DNA of 64,000 bases from Trichococcus palustris (lineage in GTDB: Bacteria > Bacillota > Bacilli > Lactobacillales > Aerococcaceae), in NCBI RefSeq assembly GCF_900114465.1, contig NZ_FOTD01000003.1, positions 156,710 to 220,709 on the forward strand. Reading direction: 5' to 3'. Of this stretch, positions 61,125 to 64,000 are shown in pieces; the stretch's first letter is position 1; each line of letters begins with the position of its first letter. The notes beneath the pieces are model-generated. The model did no database searches. It saw only the letters and a list, made by a program, of their open reading frames with translations, and had not been told where the DNA came from. A program made the position numbers and the translations under genes.

Positions 61125-64000
61125 ATGTTGGTCTTAGAACAATTTATAATAGATGCCGACATTACTTGGGATCAAGTCGGTAAAACGTTTTACGAAAATC
61201 CGGAAGCGAAAGCCGGCCGGAAGATGCGTGTACGAGTTGTCAATGGCGGTATCGTTGAGGATTTAACCGGATATACGCTTAATCTAGGGTGGACGAGTCT
61301 GAAAGATCCGACGAAGTTTGGGTTGGATGCCTTTACTGCAGTAGATATCACAAAAGGGATATTCGAGATTGTCTATACAAGTGGCATGCTCACAAATATA
61401 GGCCCGCTCAACGCATCGCTGCAGCTTGTCCCTCCTGGTGAAGGAAGGCCGGTGGAATCCAATAATTTCAGACTCACCGTGAAGAACAGTGCGATCAATT
61501 CATCGGCGATTCAGGGTGAGACAAGCTTCCTAGCTTTGGAGAATGCACTCGTGGAAGTGAATGGTTGGAACGCGCGGATTGATGACGTGGAACAGGAGTT
61601 TAGGGATCGGGCGGATGCTCTGGATGCGGCTTATCCTGTTAGGCTTACGGCTGCAGAGCGGTCAGTAGCGGCTGTTGAAGCGCAAGTCGATTTGTTGAAC
61701 CGCGGCCTTGGTGAAACAATGCCTACTATGGCTTCACTATTAGCAGCATACCCTACCGGAGACACTAGGGATCATATTGTAGCTGGGAATATCGCAGAGG
61801 TTGATACTCTGACTGTTACAGGAATCCCGACAACTGCTGGTAATGTGATTGTGACTCTGAATGGGGTTGCGGTGAATGTTCCCGTAACGGTAGGTGTGGC
61901 TGAAGTAGCTTCACTGCTAGTTACCGCGGTTCCAACTGTGGCCGGTAATGTGACAATCAACTTAAATGGCGTACCCATTACTGTAGCGCTTGATCCTGCT
62001 GTACAAACTACGACTGGTTTGGTAGCAGCCGCAATTAGAGCTGCTATATTCACTGGTTGGACTACTGGAGGCACTGGATCAACTGTTACATTCACGGCAA
62101 CCGCAGTAGGCACCAAAACTGACGCCACATACAGTGCAGGAACCACAGGCGCTACTGGCACGATGACGACCACTATCCAAGGCGTTGTAGCTGCCACTAC
62201 CACAATCGTTGCAACAGCTATCCGGGCTGCTGTGTTTGCAGGTTGGACAACTGGAGGTACCGGCGCAGTAGTAACCTTCACTGCAACTTCCGTCGGAACA
62301 AGAACAGCTCCTGTATTCAGTGGGGGATCTACAGGTACAACCGGGACATTTGTAAGAACTGCAATCGGAGAGGCTGCAAATTACCATAGATATTTCTGGA
62401 ACGGAACGGCATGGACAGATGGCGGAGCTTATCAGGCTATAGAAGTAGGTGATAAGGCTGTAAGTAGTGTTAAAATCGATAATTCGGTTATGAAGAATCC
62501 ATTGAGTAATTTATTTGGAAGCGCGCATAATACTGGAATTGTTTACAATGGAGCATCTGGAGTTGAGAGCAATGGGGTGTTTACTGTTACTTCGTCAACA
62601 ACCTATGGAACAATTTATGCCAAATTGCAGAACCTAGGAAAAATGACTGACTTTATTTTATTAGGTAAAGTGGCGGCACCTTCTGGAAGTTCAGCAATTG
62701 GTGCTGGGTGTTATATGAATGCCTATGCCTATGACATAAATAACGCAAACTTAGGAACCGCTACCAAAGTATTAATGAGTGGACCTAATTCTGTAAACCT
62801 TCAAGAAAACGTATATCAAAATCTATTTGCCAGGTTCTCAATCGCAAGTAAACCAACCGCAACTAGGCTTGATATAGGTTTTAACGTCGGAGCAGTTGGT
62901 CAAATATTCAACGTTAAAGAGTGGTATATCGTCGACGTTACGGGACTTACAGATGCTGAAATATTAAAGTTGGACCCTGCCGCATTATATGCGAAGTCGA
63001 ATAGAAACAGTGAGGTAATAAAAGCAACGCTTGCAGATAAAGCATTGGAAGCTGTAAATGCAACCAATGCGGTAAATGCAACTAATGCAGTGAGCGCCAT
63101 TTCAGCAGCAAGCGCAAACAGTGCCGAATATGCTAAAAATGCTCAGAGTGCAACCCCTCAAAAAGTAGTTGACTTTGCTGCAGCCGTACCGCATTTCGGA
63201 GGCACACTCACATCCTATAATTTAGTGACTCGTTCGTGGACCTATGTATTAGCTGCAAGTTATGACGGTATGCGAGTACCTATTGACGTTGAAGCTAATC
63301 ATTCATACTTAATGATATTCAAAAGCGCATCAAGCTCACTAGGTCAAGCGGGTTATCTAAACGTAGCAGGTCAGTGGGCGCAGACGAAAGGAATATATGA
63401 TGTAACACTCGGTGGACAAGCTTATCGATATGCTTTTGTTGATGTCTCCACTGATTTTAGAGAGTATTTAATGCTTGTGCATGGAGGTGCTGCAACTGCA
63501 GGTTCTACCCACACTATCGATGACTTAAAAGTGTTTGACGTAACTGGTTCGACTCAAAACTTAATATTGATAAATGATTGCTTCACTACTAATGGTGGAA
63601 ACTTCAATATCGCCCAAAAGATTAAGGAGATCGAATCCTCAATTTCCGAGTCAGCTTCAAACTTGACGGCCAGGTATATGGTAAATAGCGCACCAAGAAT
63701 ACTTCTGAACTATTTGGGACTGGTTGCATTTGGGGTTGAAGCTTTAACTTATGATGCTGAGTTAGAGACAATAACCTATACGCTAACTCAAAGTTATGGA
63801 GGAGTTACTTTCCCTATTGGAATTGAAACAGGGAAAAGTTATTTAGTTATATGCAAAACGCCTTCAGCATCTCTTCAGCAAGCAGGGTATTATACCTCAG
63901 GAAGTGGGTGGGGCGGTTATGGCGCCTTTAACAGCTATACCTATAATGGTGTAGTGTATGAATATGCTTACTTTACTGTCGGTGCTGACTGGCGAGCACA
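61125..64000 (+). CDS. BppU-like baseplate/receptor-binding protein, open at window edge
   Basis: ATG 61125 after AAAAGGAGTG; the frame stays open for 958 codons to the end of the window. The N-terminal ~130 residues (DADITWDQVGKTFYENPEAKAGRKMRVRVVNGGIVEDLTGYTLNLGWTSLKDPT) match the BppU N-terminal domain that attaches to the baseplate. Residues about 150-190 form a coiled coil. Then come tandem Gly/Thr-rich repeats (about 225-410), a carbohydrate-binding-like part, an Ala/Asn-rich linker (NATNAVNATNAVSA) and two copies of a roughly 90-residue module (from 63193 and 63721). Likely host-surface recognition. Confidence 0.85.
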   Translation, partial: MLVLEQFIIDADITWDQVGKTFYENPEAKAGRKMRVRVVNGGIVEDLTGYTLNLGWTSLKDPTKFGLDAFTAVDITKGIFEIVYTSGMLTNIGPLNASLQLVPPGEGRPVESNNFRLTVKNSAINSSAIQGETSFLALENALVEVNGWNARIDDVEQEFRDRADALDAAYPVRLTAAERSVAAVEAQVDLLNRGLGETMPTMASLLAAYPTGDTRDHIVAGNIAEVDTLTVTGIPTTAGNVIVTLNGVAVNVPVTVGVAEVASLLVTAVPTVAGNVTINLNGVPITVALDPAVQTTTGLVAAAIRAAIFTGWTTGGTGSTVTFTATAVGTKTDATYSAGTTGATGTMTTTIQGVVAATTTIVATAIRAAVFAGWTTGGTGAVVTFTATSVGTRTAPVFSGGSTGTTGTFVRTAIGEAANYHRYFWNGTAWTDGGAYQAIEVGDKAVSSVKIDNSVMKNPLSNLFGSAHNTGIVYNGASGVESNGVFTVTSSTTYGTIYAKLQNLGKMTDFILLGKVAAPSGSSAIGAGCYMNAYAYDINNANLGTATKVLMSGPNSVNLQENVYQNLFARFSIASKPTATRLDIGFNVGAVGQIFNVKEWYIVDVTGLTDAEILKLDPAALYAKSNRNSEVIKATLADKALEAVNATNAVNATNAVSAISAASANSAEYAKNAQSATPQKVVDFAAAVPHFGGTLTSYNLVTRSWTYVLAASYDGMRVPIDVEANHSYLMIFKSASSSLGQAGYLNVAGQWAQTKGIYDVTLGGQAYRYAFVDVSTDFREYLMLVHGGAATAGSTHTIDDLKVFDVTGSTQNLILINDCFTTNGGNFNIAQKIKEIESSISESASNLTARYMVNSAPRILLNYLGLVAFGVEALTYDAELETITYTLTQSYGGVTFPIGIETGKSYLVICKTPSASLQQAGYYTSGSGWGGYGAFNSYTYNGVVYEYAYFTVGADWRA
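61806..62352 (+). repeat. Tandem Gly/Thr-rich repeats in the BppU-like gene
   Basis: Two copies of AGNV-x-LNGV-x-V (61830 and 61939) and two of AAIRAA-F-GWTTGGTG-VTFTAT-VGT-T (62030 and 62213) alternate in the same frame. DNA is visibly similar between copies, suggesting recent duplication. Confidence 0.7.
63193..64000 (+). repeat. Duplicated module near the C-terminus of the BppU-like protein
   Basis: The stretch from 63193 (SYDGMRVPIDVEANHSYLMIFKSASSSLGQAGYL) recurs from 63721 as SYGGVTFPIGIETGKSYLVICKTPSASLQQAGYY. Spacing between copies is about 530 bases. The second copy is cut by the window end. Confidence 0.7.

Larger units (their letters stand above)
28796..64000. mobile_element. Temperate siphovirus prophage (left and central part)
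   Basis: From the integrase to the window edge the genes follow the order integration, lysogeny control, early/recombination, replication, late regulator, packaging, head, connector, tail, baseplate. The right end with lysis genes and attR is not in the window. Packaging and head proteins resemble the SPP1 type (portal, MuF protein), and the tail has a long tape measure and a Dit-Tal-BppU-like baseplate. Most ORFs are intact. The exceptions are the DUF1064 frameshift and a DUF2829-like remnant. Confidence 0.93.

Noticed and set aside
61772..62281. 169-codon minus-strand open frame, Val/Thr-rich
   Set aside because: Antisense of the repeat region in the BppU-like gene, without start signal.

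Overview
The window is chromosomal DNA of a low-to-moderate GC Gram-positive bacterium (Firmicutes, Lactobacillales-like; a Carnobacteriaceae member such as Trichococcus is my best guess, inferred from gene order and protein style). It carries a prophage that runs off the right edge. Positions 1-28795 are host core genome. Positions from about 28796 to 64000 are the left and central part of a temperate siphovirus prophage.

Host part. The ymdB(3' end)-ymcA-mutS-mutL block is followed by a DUF937 gene, msrB, ruvA-ruvB-queA, a small DUF2929 membrane protein on the minus strand, dnaE, pfkA-pyk and cvfB. Next comes the cluster fur-xerD-deoB-punA, lysA-ribT-scpA-scpB, rluB-resD-resE, then an FMN riboswitch with ribU, and a ferredoxin gene on the minus strand. 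The order matches the B. subtilis-type backbone. resABC are missing between rluB and resD. Intrinsic terminators and sigma-A-type promoters separate most units. The 330-bp dnaE-pfkA gap contains complementary segments that could form mutually exclusive stems.

Prophage part. A leftward block (28883-33615) holds the integrase, an AbiF-type HEPN protein preceded by its own promoter and a short terminated RNA, an unknown gene, two PH-domain proteins (one with SHOCT, one with a zinc ribbon) and a CI-like S24 repressor. A divergent control region (33616-33798) has operators and promoters. The rightward early genes are a DUF739 Cro-like regulator, a Rha/KilAC antirepressor, small regulators, YqaJ nuclease, RecT, a replisome organiser with a repeat tract, SSB, a frameshifted DUF1064 nuclease-like gene and an ArpU-like late regulator. 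The late genes are terS-terL, an SPP1-type portal and MuF protein, scaffold, capsid, connector genes, the major tail protein, the tail chaperones, tape measure, Dit, the tail-associated Tal protein and the start of a very large BppU-like baseplate/receptor-binding gene that is still open at the window edge.

The points most worth attention are: the AbiF locus, where a perfect -35 box drives a roughly 68-nt RNA whose terminator hairpin contains the abiF ribosome binding site; a CCC-TAG junction at the end of the major tail protein where a +1 slip adds an Ig-like domain; a pair of identical 16-bp palindromes, one at the cro promoter and one inside the 3' end of the cro-like gene; an unknown minus-strand gene set between the Tal and BppU genes; and a remnant that looks like the N-terminus of a DUF2829 (Tad2-type) anti-defence gene.
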